Part shown: one piece after another, positions 11,984-26,311 of the stretch | Numbering within the stretch: position 1 is the stretch's first letter | Layout: the number at the start of each line of letters is the position of its first letter | Assembly (NCBI RefSeq): GCF_000003815.2 | Contig: NC_049996.1 | Location: forward strand, 10,343,545 to 10,407,544 | Length of the DNA stretch: 64,000 bases | Direction: 5' to 3' | Source of the DNA: Branchiostoma floridae | Taxonomy: Eukaryota; Chordata; Leptocardii; Amphioxiformes; Branchiostomatidae | Notes under the pieces: model-generated | What the model saw: the letters and a program-made list of their open reading frames with translations, nothing else | Databases searched by the model: none | Told to the model about the DNA's origin: nothing | Made by a program: the position numbers and the translations under genes

Positions 11984-14900
11984 GTTATGTTACTGTTAGT
12001 GTTAGACCAATTTCATTTAGTAGTTCTGGAAAAATGAACATGAAGACTGTCTGCATTGAAGTCTGTGCCTTACACTATATATGTAGAGTCAGTTTTTCTT
12101 CCAGTCCTCTTATCTATATTTCACTCCATATAACGGGTATAGGAGTGAAAAAAAAATTTTTTCCATGATGTTTCTTTTCCTATTTCATATTCTATGGAGT
12201 CACATCTTCAAATCGAGATATTAAAAAAAATTAAGGGTAACTTTTAAGAGTCCATTTTGCATGGGGTTATAAATTCAGGGAAGTCTATTTTGGAGTAGAG
12301 TAATGTGTAGAAATACAAAATTTTATTTTGTAATAGTCCATTTTAGCAAAAGGTTGATATTGAACGGTCCATTTTTGCATGCGGAGGAAGATTGAGTGAA
12401 ATGTGCTATACTTGCTTGCAGATGTGTCACTTATAGTTTCATCTTGACCTATCGCTAAAGTTTGCAAGAGAATGTCAAGGAACCGATAAAGTAAATTGCT
12501 ACGTCCTGAACTACCTATCCCCAATTCTGATCTACATGTTATATTAACAACAGTGGATCAAGCAACCCTACAGAATGACAAGCAGGTTTCATTAAAGCTT
12601 GAACCCAACGACATGTACACTCTCCAAATCAAGGCATCAATGCAAATGAGGAACAAATATAGCACATTGCTCATAATGCCGCAATAAATATTAATAAATG
12701 AAGGCACTTAAAGCAGCACATAGCGATAGCCCGAACAGCAAACCCCTTTCTGGCACCCCAACATATATGTGATGTCCACTGGGTAATGAAGTAATACCTA
12801 ATATATTCCCTGCGAAGGTTGAAGAAGGGGTGAATATTTCTACCAACACGTCCAATTACACGGCTCGGTTTGGGAACCGTCCAGGCCAGTAATACAAGGA
12901 ACGGTTCCAGAATTTTTATTACAATTACCTCCGCAGAATGCTCATTGGTTGTTTTTTTTGTCTGATCAAAATCATAACTCAAGAAGTTGGGTATGAATAT
13001 TTATGTCTTATGCTTAGTTATACTGACTCATTAAAACAAACACACAGGTATATTATTAAAACTTAACATAGTAAAGTAATAAAAGAGTAAAGTAATAAAA
13101 CTAACATTTTACAGGATGGATAATGCCATAAGACAATATATCTTACTATTCTTAGTCAACAAACAAAATGATATCCCATAATCACGGATTTATTTTTTTT
13201 ATAAGCTACAAATCCGTCCAAATTCTAAATAAACTATGTGTTGATATTCAGTACGATCATTGAAGACCATATATCATACTGTAAATATGAAAAGTTTTCC
13301 GGTTGTTTTATTCTGCAATTTTTGCCCTGACCTCTACTATGAATGTATGACACCGTGGATATGCGTATCAAGTGTATAACTACAAGAATACAGAATCATT
13401 TCAATCATGAATTCAAAACACTGCAAAATACATCCCTTTTTCTCCTATAGAATAGAGTGTATGGAAGGATGAATGGATGGATAGTGTAGAAGAAAAAATA
13501 TAGTGAATAGAATTTAGTCAATGCGTTTGCAGTAATCTACTAACCTAAATCTTCTCTAAATCATTAATAAAAGAAATTATTTAGTATGATACAATCATGT
13601 AGAAATCTGCATGATATTTCTGCAATGATACATGGTCTTGACTATCCTAACCCTTGTCTGACCCCTCCCCCCCAGGGGGTTGATCCCCTGGTAGTAGCGC
13701 TGACAGGTGCAGCCTAGGGGGTCCCACCAGCATACATGTACATGGCTAAAATTCTACCTCCGTATCGTATGACCTTTGCAAGACTCCGCAATGAAGGTCA
13801 TCGAAGATAAGGAACGTTTTAAGAAAATTGCAATTACCTAACTTGGACTTGGGCCAACTGTTATGAGTATTTATAGCATAAGCAATATTTCACTGAACAT
13901 TTAAAAAGTATGACAAGCTATAAATATTAATGATTATAAAAACATGATGTTACAATAATGAGTATCCCCAAAATAGCCTATTTGCATGTATAAATCTATT
14001 CATATCCCATTGCGTATTATCAGTCATAGACGTAAGTTGATGCACATTTTATCATAATTCTCCATCCATATTCAATATCCCTAGTGTATTACTGTTACAT
14101 CTTTTGGTATACTGATAGATGCTATACCATAGCTCTCTATTAAAATCTCACTCGAAATATTACAAACTATTTGGTCACTATGTCTATGACAAATTGTCTC
14201 ATTTGTCTATATAGACTGGTTTTCAACAAGAGCTCAGTACCTAAACCTTGTTTTGTCTACCCTGACACATATCCAGCCCATCGTATGTCATATGATCTGG
14301 CCTGTCACTTCTGATCTTTCTCAACATTATAATTGATGCCTTTGCCATAGTATACCTGCCAATATAGATTTGGTAAAATTGGATCAGACAAACTTGTTAC
14401 TAACAAGAAATCATAGCCTTGTCTTGTATCATGTCAAATAATGGTGGCAAATAAAACAAAATTAGAAGAAAACGAATTTTTCTATTAACAGCTTTGCAAT
14501 AACAAATAGTATATATATGTACATACATATCATTAGGCCATTACTATATTACAGTATTTCCATCAGTTACGGGGTTTATACTTTTCATTTTTCACTTCAT
14601 TTTCATCTACATTTTTCCATAACAAAGATTATCACACATTACCCAAAGCCCAGCCTATAGCTCTACATAAACTATATGTATCTTAAATATCTCAACTTTT
14701 ACATCAGCTGCTAAAACTAAAAGGACCCGCAATAATCTTAAAACAACTGACTGAACAATCGGGAGATCGATAACTTATGTTATTAAATATGATATGTCTG
14801 TCCATAGCCTAATTAACTGTCTGGACGTGATATGAAACCTGAGACAAATGAAGCTGGTACCATGAAAGCCAATCTACCCGATGTTTTGTCATGATTGTAT

Positions 14901-15748
14901 TAGAGAGGAGAGGGGGACCAAGACCTTGTCATCACTGTTCATTTTGGTGCTGTTGTATATCAACAAGAATATATGGTGGCACAGCTGGTAGGAGTGAGCT
15001 TTTAAAGGTCTAGCATTGCAGTAGTCTAGTAGTCTAGTTGGCTGAGATTATATTGATACTTTGTGGGTAGGTCTTAATGAGACCTTCAAATCAAGGTTCT
15101 ACCCTGATGGAATTTTGCTGTTTGGGACGGGCAAAAGTTTTGTCCATTCCGTCCTCTATGATGGACAAAAATCTGCATGTAAAGATATCAAAACAGATGC
15201 CATTGATAAATTGAACCTGAGTCTACCAGCAAAATGTGCCCCTCAGAATACAGGAAATAGCACGGGCTCACACAAGTGTCCAGGGTTATATTTTCTTATT
15301 CACCTGTCTTTACTTATCCTCTTCATCCCTTGTGAGACATTCACCTGTCTAGTTGAGCTACCTTAAACTGCTTTGAACATGCCCCAAGATCAATCAATTT
15401 CTATTCCTGTCATTTTTTTATTGACGTCATGTACAATATAGCAATAGCTAGAGGAAAAATCATATAGCTCTAAAATATCTAAAAGATAGTATCAATATAC
15501 ACTAATTCAGAAATCACATAGTAGATGAGCAACTGTGCATACTGTAAGTGTAACTACATATTGAATACTAACACCTGGCTTACACAGCAAAATATAAAAC
15601 CACAGGGGCAGTTTATGAATAATAGATCAAAGCTGTGCAAGAGAAATACCACTATCATACATGAGATACCTGGCAGTATAATATGAAATATAGATTATTA
15701 TGCCATTCCAGGAGTACTTGGATAGGTATATAGAACCATTTACATCAT

Positions 15749-15789
15749 GCACACACAAACACACACACAGACAAACACACACACAAACA
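15749..15789. repeat. CA-rich microsatellite
   Basis: ACACACAAACACACACACAG-type tract of about 40 bp with AAAC and AGAC interruptions. Confidence 0.8.
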
Positions 15790-17129
15790 TTTTGACATCC
15801 TGGTTATGTGTCATTTATCAATTCCACATGGCTGCAGCCCCCAAACCCATAAATCCATAATATTGACTACATAATTCATACTAATATCTTTCATAATGCT
15901 TTGATTATGTTAATGCTTCATGCCATCTCATTACTATATGCCCTGTGGGAATATAAATGGATACATATCATAGCAACAGATAGAAAATATATAGTTTGGG
16001 GCAACCCACAAAGGATCGTTACTGATTCTGGTTGGTTGTCCTTGCACAATGTGAATCGATCTATTCATGACATATTTTCTAATGTGAAAATTCTGACTAG
16101 AATCCTTTATTTGCCAGAATTCAATACTAATTCTGACAATTATTTATTATATTGCATTGCATTACATTTTCTGAATCATACAATGATATAGAAAATCCTA
16201 TTATCAAAGGGCGGAAGCATTGAAAATTGGACTGAAATGAGCCTTAAATGATATCATTTTTCACAGCTGAGTGTCTTTGTATCCCTTTCTATGGCATGAG
16301 TTGTAAATTTGATGGCATATGCTGGCAATAGGCTGGAGCGGAATGTAGCTAGAGACCCCTCTAGAATACTAATGCCCTTGCAAAGTGCTACCATTGATGG
16401 CCTAGTACTTATAAAAACACAACCATTTTCACCATCCTTTCTTGATGGACTAGAGAAACAAAAATAGATTATCACGTAGTGACCTACACTTTAGAGCATT
16501 CTGAATCTGAATATTTCTTTCAAAATTGAAATCAAAAGCATAAATTTCTAAATCTACTGCTAGCTGAATATTCCTTACTAGGTCAAGACTAGGATACTCA
16601 GTGAACAAGATGTTAGTTTTGAAGACATCGAAAATTTGGAGGAAATTTGCTTATGCCTTTCAAAGTATTACTCATTAAAGAATATTCTACTAACTGTATT
16701 AATACATGACTGATGAACCTCATCATAATCTAATGATCTTGCATTCAAACATTTTATGAATATGATGATGAAATCTTCTAGTTTATAATTCTAATATAAT
16801 TTAGGCAATATGACTTAAATCTAAACTTTTAGACAAGACAATGCTGTAACATAAATTGGAATAAACCAGGATATTTGTTTTAGATTCTCCACTCCTGGTT
16901 GAATCAATTATGCACCAGGATGAACATCTCTAGGTGTTCTAAGAACCATTGATAATGAGGTCATTCATACAATTAGGGTGTGGAACTTGGGGTCATTCCA
17001 GGTCAGCGACCTTTAAAATTACTGCCTAGTCAGTGACTGTCAGCAATTTTGGCTATCTCGGTTTGAGCTGCAGCATCTTTTGGATTCAGGAGGGACATAT
17101 GATGGGCGTTCCATGTTTGAAAAGGTGAC

Positions 17130-17245
17130 TCGAGAACAGCGAACAACCCCTCCCAGTAAAAATATACCCTGCTCCTGAAACAGTAAGGAAACTTGCTGCT
17201 TAAGTGTCATTTGGTAATATAAGAGTCTGCACGAACAAACTTTCG
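17130..17245 (+). repeat. SINE 3' fragment related to the 49.5-kb SINE
   Basis: The segment with ATACCCTGCTCCTGAAAC, then AAGGAAACTTG, then GTCTGCAC matches in order and spacing the 3' part of the SINE at 49471-49740. The tRNA-like head is missing. Confidence 0.65.
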
Positions 17246-17356
17246 GCATTCAATTTCAATTAAACTAATTCAGATGACTCATGGACAGTCATACCAAACA
17301 ATTTACTTCACAACTTGGTGCCAGGCTATCAAAAATTATGTTGACCAAAGACATTG

Positions 17357-17648
17357 CAATTGAAACCGGTGCAATGGCCTAGTGGGTAGAGTGTTCGCCT
17401 TGCATTCGGTAGGTCGTGAGTTCGATCCCCGGCCGAGTCATACCAAAGACTTTAAACATGCTTCTTTCTCTGCTAAGCACTCAGCACTAATGAGGAAGAG
17501 TATGGAAGTTAAACACACATCACTACCAGCGGACCAGCCCCCTGCTGTAGTGGCTTGCACATGTGTGGCCCAAGGGCTTCGAAGTGGGGATGGGCGCCAC
17601 CCTACGCGTCTGTAGATGCATGGGCAAACTTTAACTTTTTTTTTTTTT
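17357..17648 (+). mobile_element. tRNA-derived SINE with perfect 10-bp target duplication
   Basis: The head has both internal RNA polymerase III promoter boxes in tRNA order: A box TGGCCTAGTGGG (17375-17386) and B box TGAGTTCGATCCC (17417-17429), with a TTGCATT anticodon-loop-like segment between them. About 215 bp of tRNA-unrelated body follow, ending in a run of about 13 T. AAAGACATTG flanks the unit exactly on both sides (17347-17356 and 17649-17658), the mark of LINE-mediated insertion. It is not a functional tRNA gene: pairing of the arms is degenerate and a body is attached. Confidence 0.88.
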
Positions 17649-18699
17649 AAAGACATTGTATATTGATACTGGTTTGTGAGGTTTCAACACAAACCGAAAT
17701 AGATGTTGACTCATAATATGAACAAATGAAGAAAAATAAGGGCTGAATCAGTAATGTAAAGGGTGGGGTTAAATGTCATATTGGGAAAGTCCACTATATC
17801 AATCTGGTTCTAACTTCAGAGAGCAGTAGCTATGAGAGTGAATCTTTTCAACCACTGATGTACATATGATAATGACTATGATAGCTATCAAAAGACTCTA
17901 CACAATAAGTCAGCAATTGTCTGATGAACAATAGTACATGTAGCTTTTGTCCTTGGGAGTTATCAACTCTAATGCAGCTATTACAATGACAATGCATGAA
18001 CAATTCTATACTGACAATAGATCATTATATCCATTGTTACCATTCAATTTTAAAACAGCTATTTTTTTTAGCAAATTATATATGTAAAATGATTCCTGGC
18101 AATGTAAGCCTAAGCTATAACTTCATAAATTAAACATGTTCACAAATTTCATCTCTCTATATACTGTATTGACTATTCCCACAATATATTACTGATTACA
18201 CACTGGCCATGTTCCAACTCACTCAGAAACAGTTACACTGAGCTGAAACTATATGATGAAAATAATCAGTCCCACCGACTCCCAGCCAAGAGAGAGCCAT
18301 TTTTCCCAACATGACGTTCCCTGTGGATGGCACTAAGTACAGGTAGAACTAGAAGTAGTGCATTAACAACAGGATTTACAGCAATGCCCCAGAAACCCAA
18401 CTGCAGTGCCATCTTTCTCGCTTTATTTTTATGGTAAGAGAAAAAGACCATTAGTTTTTAAGACCTCAGTTATTTCTTCACCACTCGCCTCCATTTACAC
18501 AACCTGAAAAATTTACACCCATCTCTTCTTCTTCTCTTAGGAATAAATTCAAGTGTAACTGAATTATGCTAGATAGGTATAATGGGAAATTAGATGTTTG
18601 GCATATCAGCATTTTGTTACAACCAGCAATCCTGATATAGCTACATTTTATAATGCTATCAAATGTATAAATAGATAGGCAGATATACATAATCTACAG

Positions 18700-19125
18700 G
18701 CTTGACTTGACTGAAGCCTGCTAGGAAGGCTATGCTGCATACATATAACCTACGGCCCTGAGAGAAGCCTGCTAGGAAGGCTATGCTGACTCTGCTGAGT
18801 ATACTAGAACATAATCTACAGCCAAGAGAGAAGCCTGCTAGGGAGGCTAGACTGGGTCTACTAAACATAATTACAAGCCTGAAAAAAAACTGCAAGGGAG
18901 GCTATCCTGAGTATACCCAACCTACAGGCCTGAGTGAATGCTTCTTGGAGGCTATGCTGTCTAAGTATACATAACCTATAACCCTGAAAAAAAAAAGCCT
19001 GCTAGGGAGGCTATGCTGAGTATACAGAGCGTAAAAGCCTGGGAGAAGCCTTCTAGGGAGGCTATGCTAAGTATACATTACTTACAGCCCTGAGAGAAGC
19101 CTGCTAGATAGGCTATCCACAGAAT
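18700..19125. repeat. Minisatellite of about eight units with AGCCTGCTAGGGAGGCT core
   Basis: Units about 48-65 bp long carry AGCCTGCTAGGGAGGCTATG followed often by CTGAGTATAC, at about 18715, 18763, 18831, 18890, 18940, 18994, 19046 and 19097, with decay between copies. The core is itself a short inverted repeat (AGCCT...AGGCT) and resembles the terminus of the foldback element at 26889-27051. Confidence 0.8.
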
Positions 19126-19266
19126 CCATGTACAGTACATGCAGGCCTGCCCACCCCCTGGAGAGTCTGACCTGTCTTCTGCTGGGTCAAACACTTCTCA
19201 CCACCTCATCTGTCAATCAAGGTCACTGGTGGAAATGAGAATCCAAAAGACATGGTAAAAGGGGAT

Positions 19267-19351
19267 GGGAAATGTTCATGGTGGTTTTATGTCCGCATTT
19301 TTCACGGTGACCGGCTTTACCATGAACTTATTAACACCCTGAACATTTCCC
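19267..19351. repeat. Inverted repeat with GGGAAATGTTCA ends
   Basis: GGGAAATGTTCA at 19267 is matched by TGAACATTTCCC ending at 19351. The interior (GGTGGTTTTATGTCCGC) resembles the interior of the next element, so this is probably a relative of that family. Confidence 0.6.
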
Positions 19352-19387
19352 TTTCACAGTAAAACACTGCATTTTCTTTTTCTTTTA

Positions 19388-19595
19388 CAGTACTGTAAAT
19401 GCATTTAAGTTTGCGGGGATTTAATTTCGCGGTAGCGGGACTTTTCGCAGTGGTTTTAAGTTCGCGGTAGCACCATGCACTGTAGTGTCTTAATGCTATG
19501 GAAAAATGTTCGCGGTGGTTTTAAGGTAACAGTGAAATGGCCACCACAAAAACTGCGAACATTAAACCACGCAAAAGTTTCTGCATGAATGCACC
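19388..19595. mobile_element. MITE-like element with ACTGTAAATGCA / TGCATGAATGCAC ends
   Basis: The left end ACTGTAAATGCATTTAAG continues TTTGCGGGGATTTAATTTCG. The right end read on the other strand gives GTGCATTCATGCAGAAAC, then TTTTGCGTGGTTTAATGTTC, so the ends pair over about 40 bp with mismatches. The inside is rich in TTCGCGGTGG motifs in both orientations. Target duplications are not clear. Confidence 0.6.
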
Positions 19596-20730
19596 TTATA
19601 TGTTAAGACCTAAAATGAGCATTTGGGAGACTTAAAAAGCATGTAATTTTTTTTATTATTCTATCTAAGACTTAAAGAGACTTCTATGTTGCATCTGTAT
19701 TCTTTGAACTGTATATCCAAACATACATACATAATGTACCAACCCTCTGCATACTTCGAGTATGACACAATGGACATATGCAGGAATGATTGAACTTCGG
19801 AATGCAAACAGTTCACATATTTTCATATCATGGACCGTTACTTGTTAGTGTTACTGTCTCATGTTTTATTCAATGTTCCAATACCAACCAAGGCCTTGGG
19901 CAAGAACACCAAGTGCCCTGGACGTAACACAGCAACAAAAACAAGTGCCAAATGGAGCATCTAGGATTCAAGGTCAATTGTTCATACACAGTTCCAAGCC
20001 TTCCAACATAAAGACTCATTTTGAAATTGAAAGATTTTACTTAAAATCCCTCTGCATTTTATAAGATTAAGAGCCACTCACTAACAACTATTATTAACAA
20101 AAATGAATGTATACTATAAAAGCTAACATCGCAGGGGCAGAAAAAATGCCTAAAATATGGTAAGTTAAAGTTCAATCCTTAATTTTTCTTTTGCTTGATC
20201 TTGAGTTAATAATTCAAAGAACCATAAGCAGCTGCAACATAACATAACCCAATGAAAATACACAGTTCCCACATGACATTGTTATCCTAAATCCTAGGCT
20301 GAACAAAATGGTTACATTTCCTATGTAGTATTTGGTGGTGTAGACAACCTAGCCTGGTCAGTACAATACAGACAATAGGGGCCCAGCTGTACGTGAATGG
20401 ACATAGGTTCTCCATTCAACTTGGCCATCCTAACACAACAGCTCCCAAAACAAACAGTTACATTCCTAGCCCAAGGCCAAGAGCTGTTCATGTGTGGGTA
20501 CTTTGGACAAGTGATATGTGGAATTTTGCCAGCTGGTGCTACTACTACTACTGTAACTTCAATGTTGAAAATACCAGTAAATGTTGCCAAGAATCCTTGG
20601 GCAACTAGAGTCTGATATTCTTTCACTTTGGAACAACCTAACTTCACATTCAAGTACCCTTACGCTTTGAACTAGCCCAACATTTGGCACTAACTTTGAA
20701 GATCTCAAAAATCCATGGAAATATATGCTT

Positions 20731-20871
20731 GATTGATGACTAGTTCTACCACCTCTGACCTGTACTTCCTGCCACTGGGGCATATCAGATTTTTGCTGTC
20801 ATCTTTCCACTCACTTACTGACAGTTTATGGACACATACCAACAAACAGATGCATCAAAAACATAGACTGT
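20731..20871 (+). repeat. Interspersed repeat, copy 1
   Basis: It shares an ordered set of blocks with 57896-58060: a TGATTG-TGACTA start, TGTACTTCCTGCCACT, ATCTTTCCACTCACTT, and a distal GGACACA-containing part. The two copies are diverged. The element type is unknown; no terminal repeats or promoter boxes were seen. Confidence 0.65.
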
Positions 20872-23800
20872 AAATGGAGTAAAAAATCCCTATCACCTGC
20901 ACGTAGAGGCAAGGTATTACTAGTGATCTACATTTACAGACTACATCTAACCTGAGATGGGTCATACATGCTTGTAAGAAGGTAACACTAGGACAGAGTG
21001 TTGACTAACTAAGGCCATAACAGCATGTCAGCATGTCAGAACAAACAACAGAGCTTCAAGCACTAGTGATGTGTGACAAGCCCTGCACAGATATCACTCT
21101 AGTCTTTCACAGTTACACACTTCAGCTCAGGTCTTAGTCTGTGTGCGATGCAAGTGTTCCATGTCATGGCTACATGGACCAAGGGGGCTCTTTTTCAACC
21201 TCCTTGCATGGAGTCAGACAGAATGGACATGGTGAAAGCTCAGAGGATATTGTTCAGTGCTAACCAACAAGTAACCAACACTGGTCTATCAAACTCTAAC
21301 AGAAACAGATTCTTTGTTTGACAATCATATTTTTGCATGTGTTTGTATGTGACCACATACTTTTTCACCTTACTTACAAAGTGTGCAGTGGTTTACCTGA
21401 GACAACAAACAAATACGGGGTGTAACAAATACAAATACAGAGAGTCAGAGACAGAACAGTGTAAGTCTTCAAATGTTAGTACTATAGTAGTGGTTTTATG
21501 TTTTGCCTTTTTTTGCAGTGTTTTTTCCTCCTTCATGATACTATGAATATGTATTTGCAATGTATTGATACCATAGATCTTTTTCTACAACACGACATCC
21601 ATGCAATAATAAATGAGTTTACAGTATGCCTGTATGTTTTTGCCCTTACCAATTCCTGACATGAGTGGTGAATGACATAAGGTTTATTTTCAATGACAGT
21701 GCTAATTTTCCTCCCTCAGTCCTACAATGGCACCAATTTCCTGTGCACCTGTTGGTACCTGTTGTAGAGTTACATCAAAGACAAACACAAACATGACGGA
21801 CAGGAATAACTTTATGACTCAGTAACCTGTCAGGAAGGACTACAGGAGACTACACACCTATTAGCACCTGTCTGCAGGACATCCTATTGTCATGTTTGTC
21901 CACAACAATGGAATTCCTTGTTTGCTACTAATGCTAGGACTTCTACCTTACTTTTGCATCTCAGGTACAGTTAGTACCGTTAGAAGACATTCAGTAGACC
22001 CATGAAATCTGGTCTATGTTGACAGGTGGTCATTATAGACAGTGTCAATGGGAAATAGTTCAAAGAGACCACCAAAAAGTGGTCACACTGACCAGGTGGT
22101 CCTTACTTTTATGTCGTAGACTGTACACTTGTTCAGTTGGCTGTGTTCACTCTCAGTCTGTATCTTTGAATGTACAGTATGTACTTCAATCTTTTTAAAA
22201 GTTCTCAACAAATACGCCCTAGAAAGAAGTACACTAAAATGCGATAAATTTTAGCTCGACTACAATACAACTTCAGTTTTGTTTGTTTATGCTTTCAGCT
22301 ACAAACAAAGGAACACAAAAAACTGCATGAGTCAGTTCTTCAGTACTTTTGGTGTCAACAAAGGGACAAATTGGTTTGGCTCAAACGTCCATTCATGGTT
22401 CACAAGCTGTGACTGGCTGAGTCACTGGTGTGTTTACCAACTTGTCTCCCCAGACAGACCAAATAACAAATGAGTACAAACATTCTCTAACATACTACTT
22501 CCTACAGTCCTCTTTCTAAGGTCTACATTTCATACTAAAAAAAGGGCACAAAATACAGAGAAATTTGCAAGCCACATTTTCTCACACTAGTACATGTGGT
22601 AACTTGAGTTGTATTTATGCAAATAAGCTGCACAATACTAGAAATTAAACAGGCCTAATTAGGGTGATTAGATAGTGATCTCATACACAAGCAAAACAAG
22701 CTCATATCGCCAAGGGGTCTAATCTTTTCCTCAAGCAAACTCAGCCCAACTTTAACATGCTACCTGCTGAGTTCTGTGGTAAAGGATACAAATTTGGGTG
22801 CACAGATGGAACATAACATTGAGAAGGTTAAATATACAATGTACGTATACAGAAACTAAAGCCATGACCATGCTAGGATTACCTACTATCAGTGTATTGA
22901 ATGTAGAAACACTGAAATAAGAGTGGTAATCTTTTTATAACTTTCTGGGACCTGGAATGGCCCTTGTAACAAAATCTAATACCAGCCAATTTCTTCAAAC
23001 AGCAAGGCGATATCAAGGGATAGCCTACAGAATACAAAGGTCAACTGCTTGCAATTCTAGTACACTAAATACAATCCTCGTCAAGTCTACAGGATCATGG
23101 GGATGTCAAATTTGTCACATGCCAGCCCGAGAACAGCTTATTGGTAGCAGTCTGAAGGCTGCATTCTTGTAGACTGTTGTCATGCCATTTGGAAGTGATA
23201 AGTCTTCCATAAATCAGCTGCCCATGTAAACTGTGCCTCTGGTTTGGTCAGTCACTTGTAACAAATGGAAAACAGGCACTAGCCTGGAGCTAAACGGTCA
23301 GAAGCCTTATAAGGGGTACTGCCGCATGCCCTGGTCATTTCTAGCACCAAACAATGCTGTTTCTACAGAAGCCAGTGCACACATACAAATCTGCAAAAAG
23401 ATACAAACTTTCAAAACCTGTACTACTTGACTTACGAAAACTTCTCCATTCATGCAGCTATAGCAGCAGAGCTTCTTTATTTTTATCAAAATGCTACCTA
23501 TTTTATTACTGGAGCCACATAAATATTTCCTTGGCTTGCAGGAAAAAAAATGTAATTTCACCAAGAGGACAACACGAAAATACTAGTAGACCTGTCACCA
23601 CAGGGAGGAAATCTTGACTGTGACAATATTCATTTTCTGACAATGTACCAAGGTACAAAGATTTTTCAAATCCAAGAACCAACAAATTCAATTGGTTTGG
23701 CCCACCATTGCTATGTACAACACTATCTGATTTCTTGGTGTTGATTCTCACTTTTAGGATCAGGAGTAAACTTGACTATTTTCCTTTCTATTTTGGGAAC

Positions 23801-26311
23801 TATCTAATTAGGGCCACCACTTTTCTTCTGCTTGCTAATTGGATCTTGATAGCTTGTCACCATATCATGGGGGATTTACATCAGTCGTTGATAAGGCTAA
23901 TTATGGAAAAGAAAAGCAGTATTCATATTACACGCCATGATATCCCAATTAAGCATTACCATATTCCAGATATGGGAAACATCTGAATTACTGTAAGTCT
24001 TGAAACTTACATGCTGGTTTTATTTTTTCCTTCTAGCTGTGAACTCTGAACCATGAATTTGTGACATCACGAATGTGACCCTTTTATGACTACTGTACTA
24101 CAGAATTATTTCAGCTGCAAAAAAACTCCTTTTTCCTCCTACTATAAAATAAAACCACAGCGACAGTGAATGAGTTTACGGTAGAATGACTGTTGGCCAC
24201 TTTTATCACATTTCACAATGCTTCTGGAACTATGGACGAAAAAAGAAAAAGCACAGGACATTTTAATAAATGATTTTTAAAATGTTAAAGATAATACCAA
24301 AAGGAATATTCTACAGTATGGATATCACTGCTTCTGATACTTTCTGTCTCTATTAACTGTGTAAGAAATGCATTGAAATATTTCTATTGACATTAGCATG
24401 TCATTTATATTTCATCATCAATTTTGCATTGATCCACCCATTTCTGTTTATGTTTCAAAATGGCATTCCAATCACTCCATGGCGTTTATGGAATATTATT
24501 CATAATGAATCCCATGGGTGCTTAGTAACAGCATTTATGAATGGGCGCTCCCTCTGACTGCTTGTTCTGGCCAGTGTTTGAATTTGAAGGCAACTGTCCC
24601 CCATACCACAGATGCTGGGGAGACCCAGGGTGGACCTAGTGTAAACTCATCAGTGATGGAAGAATCTGACATTAATCCTCCGACATTCCGCTGGTACCGA
24701 ACGCACCGTGACACACCGGCCGTGTCATGCTATGTGCATAACCCCTCCTACATATCACTAAACTTCAAAAACGTATACATCGTATCGTATGGGAAATAAA
24801 ACTACCAGAATACAGAACAGGCATTTGAATAGAATTAACCCAATTGTTTATATCTAGCCTGACGGTATCAACATATCAGTAACATTGACCTTGGATTTTT
24901 AAGCTTTATAGGAAAAGCTCTATGCTGGACTTGAGCCTATTCAAAGGTAAATTAAGTTAAGCGCTAAACCGTACAGCCATGGTTCCGACAATGAGCAGAA
25001 ATTAGAATCCCCTAGGGCTATAAGGGGCTGCCAACATGGCTCAAAAACATGCATCGTGGGTCTCTACAAAGCATGCAACACATTTTGATGGTTCCTATTG
25101 AAGAGATTGTGGCTGTATGGCCCTGGTCGAGAGAGCGGGCTGAATGCTGTATTGATCTTGAGTGTATGAAGTGCAGTAATCCGACCAGCCAATCCTTACT
25201 CTCAATCGAGTTAATGCAGGCTACAGCCTCCAAGCCTGGAATCACTGTGGATTTAGAGCTTCTCTCCTGACACCATTGTTCAATCGAGGCCTGAAATCCT
25301 GGGAATAAAAACAGCAGGACACAGTATACCACAGCTGGGGTCGACCCTATTGGTCAAACAATTGGACTCAGGGTGAAATCGTGTGGCCACAGCGGATCAG
25401 AAAGGAGGGCACAGCCAGAGATTAAAACGACTGTTTTCAGGGATTACAAAGAAGATGAATAGACTACACTTGACATCTGGATTAAGTAGCTCGAACCAAT
25501 TAAAGCCGGGTAGACTACATTCTCCCGGACCCAGCCTCTGGGGTTAGTTTGGTCCCGGTTTTTCCTTTTTTGGTCATGAGAGAGCCCGCAGATGTCTGGA
25601 TAGTGGGGTGTTTATGGTTTAATTCATGCAATTTTGGTTCGTCCCAAAGGCTGTGCTGTAATTTGTCTTTTCTGGCTGAGGCACTAGGTATCGATCTGAC
25701 AGAGGCCGATGGCAGGTGACGGCTCGCATTGGTACACCAGCCACGGACAACCACTGGTCTTAACAAGGATGACAAGCAGGCTGCAGGAAAATTGATAAAG
25801 ACGGGAGAATATTCTGCCAAAATCTCGATTTGTCATGAGTCTTTTCGGTAGTATGTCTGTGTAATGGAGCCTCGCATAGCCAACAGACACGGCAGATGAT
25901 GAAACGGGAAAAACAGGAAGTGTTCGCTGTCTGGTGCGGGATGGCATCGCTGCAGCCAGCCAGAAAGCTTGGGGATAATCTAAAAAGTCTGTCGGCACCC
26001 TAGCAAACCCCGGAAATACGCCGGGCCAAAATATCATCACTCCGACCGGTATAGACTGACTCTACCCGGCCGGCCTGTCGATTTCACAAACAGCTTCCTA
26101 AAACAAAAACACCTCGGAATTCCTAGATATCATCAAGCTAGCTTAGAAACTAAGAGGTGCCCCTACGGAATACGACTTACACTAAACCATCGCAAGACAC
26201 ACACTTCGATTTGTAGCGAACATGGGTCCGTTTTGTTGGCAAACAAGAATCGCTTTCCGCCCGAGCGATCAGCAAGAGAAAAAAAACGATCGGCGATCGC
26301 TAACACCCTAC

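Larger units (their letters stand above)
5336..26311 (-). other. DIP2: DIP2 intron 1 (about 21 kb)
   Basis: No supported exon inside. Its contents are mostly mobile elements and tandem repeats, listed separately: hAT-type element 5944-6986, foldback element 8631-8872, hairpin 9283-9326, tandem duplication 11661-11983, SINE fragment 17130-17245, SINE 17357-17648, minisatellite 18700-19125, inverted repeats 19267-19595 and the interspersed repeat at 20731-20871. The stretches 9.4-11.6, 12.0-17.0, 21.0-26.1 kb look like plain AT-rich intron DNA, except for a CA-rich microsatellite at 15749-15789. Confidence 0.65.

Noticed and set aside
17366-17440. tRNA gene
   Set aside because: The tRNA-like part is the head of a SINE with body, T-rich tail and target duplication; arm pairing is poor.
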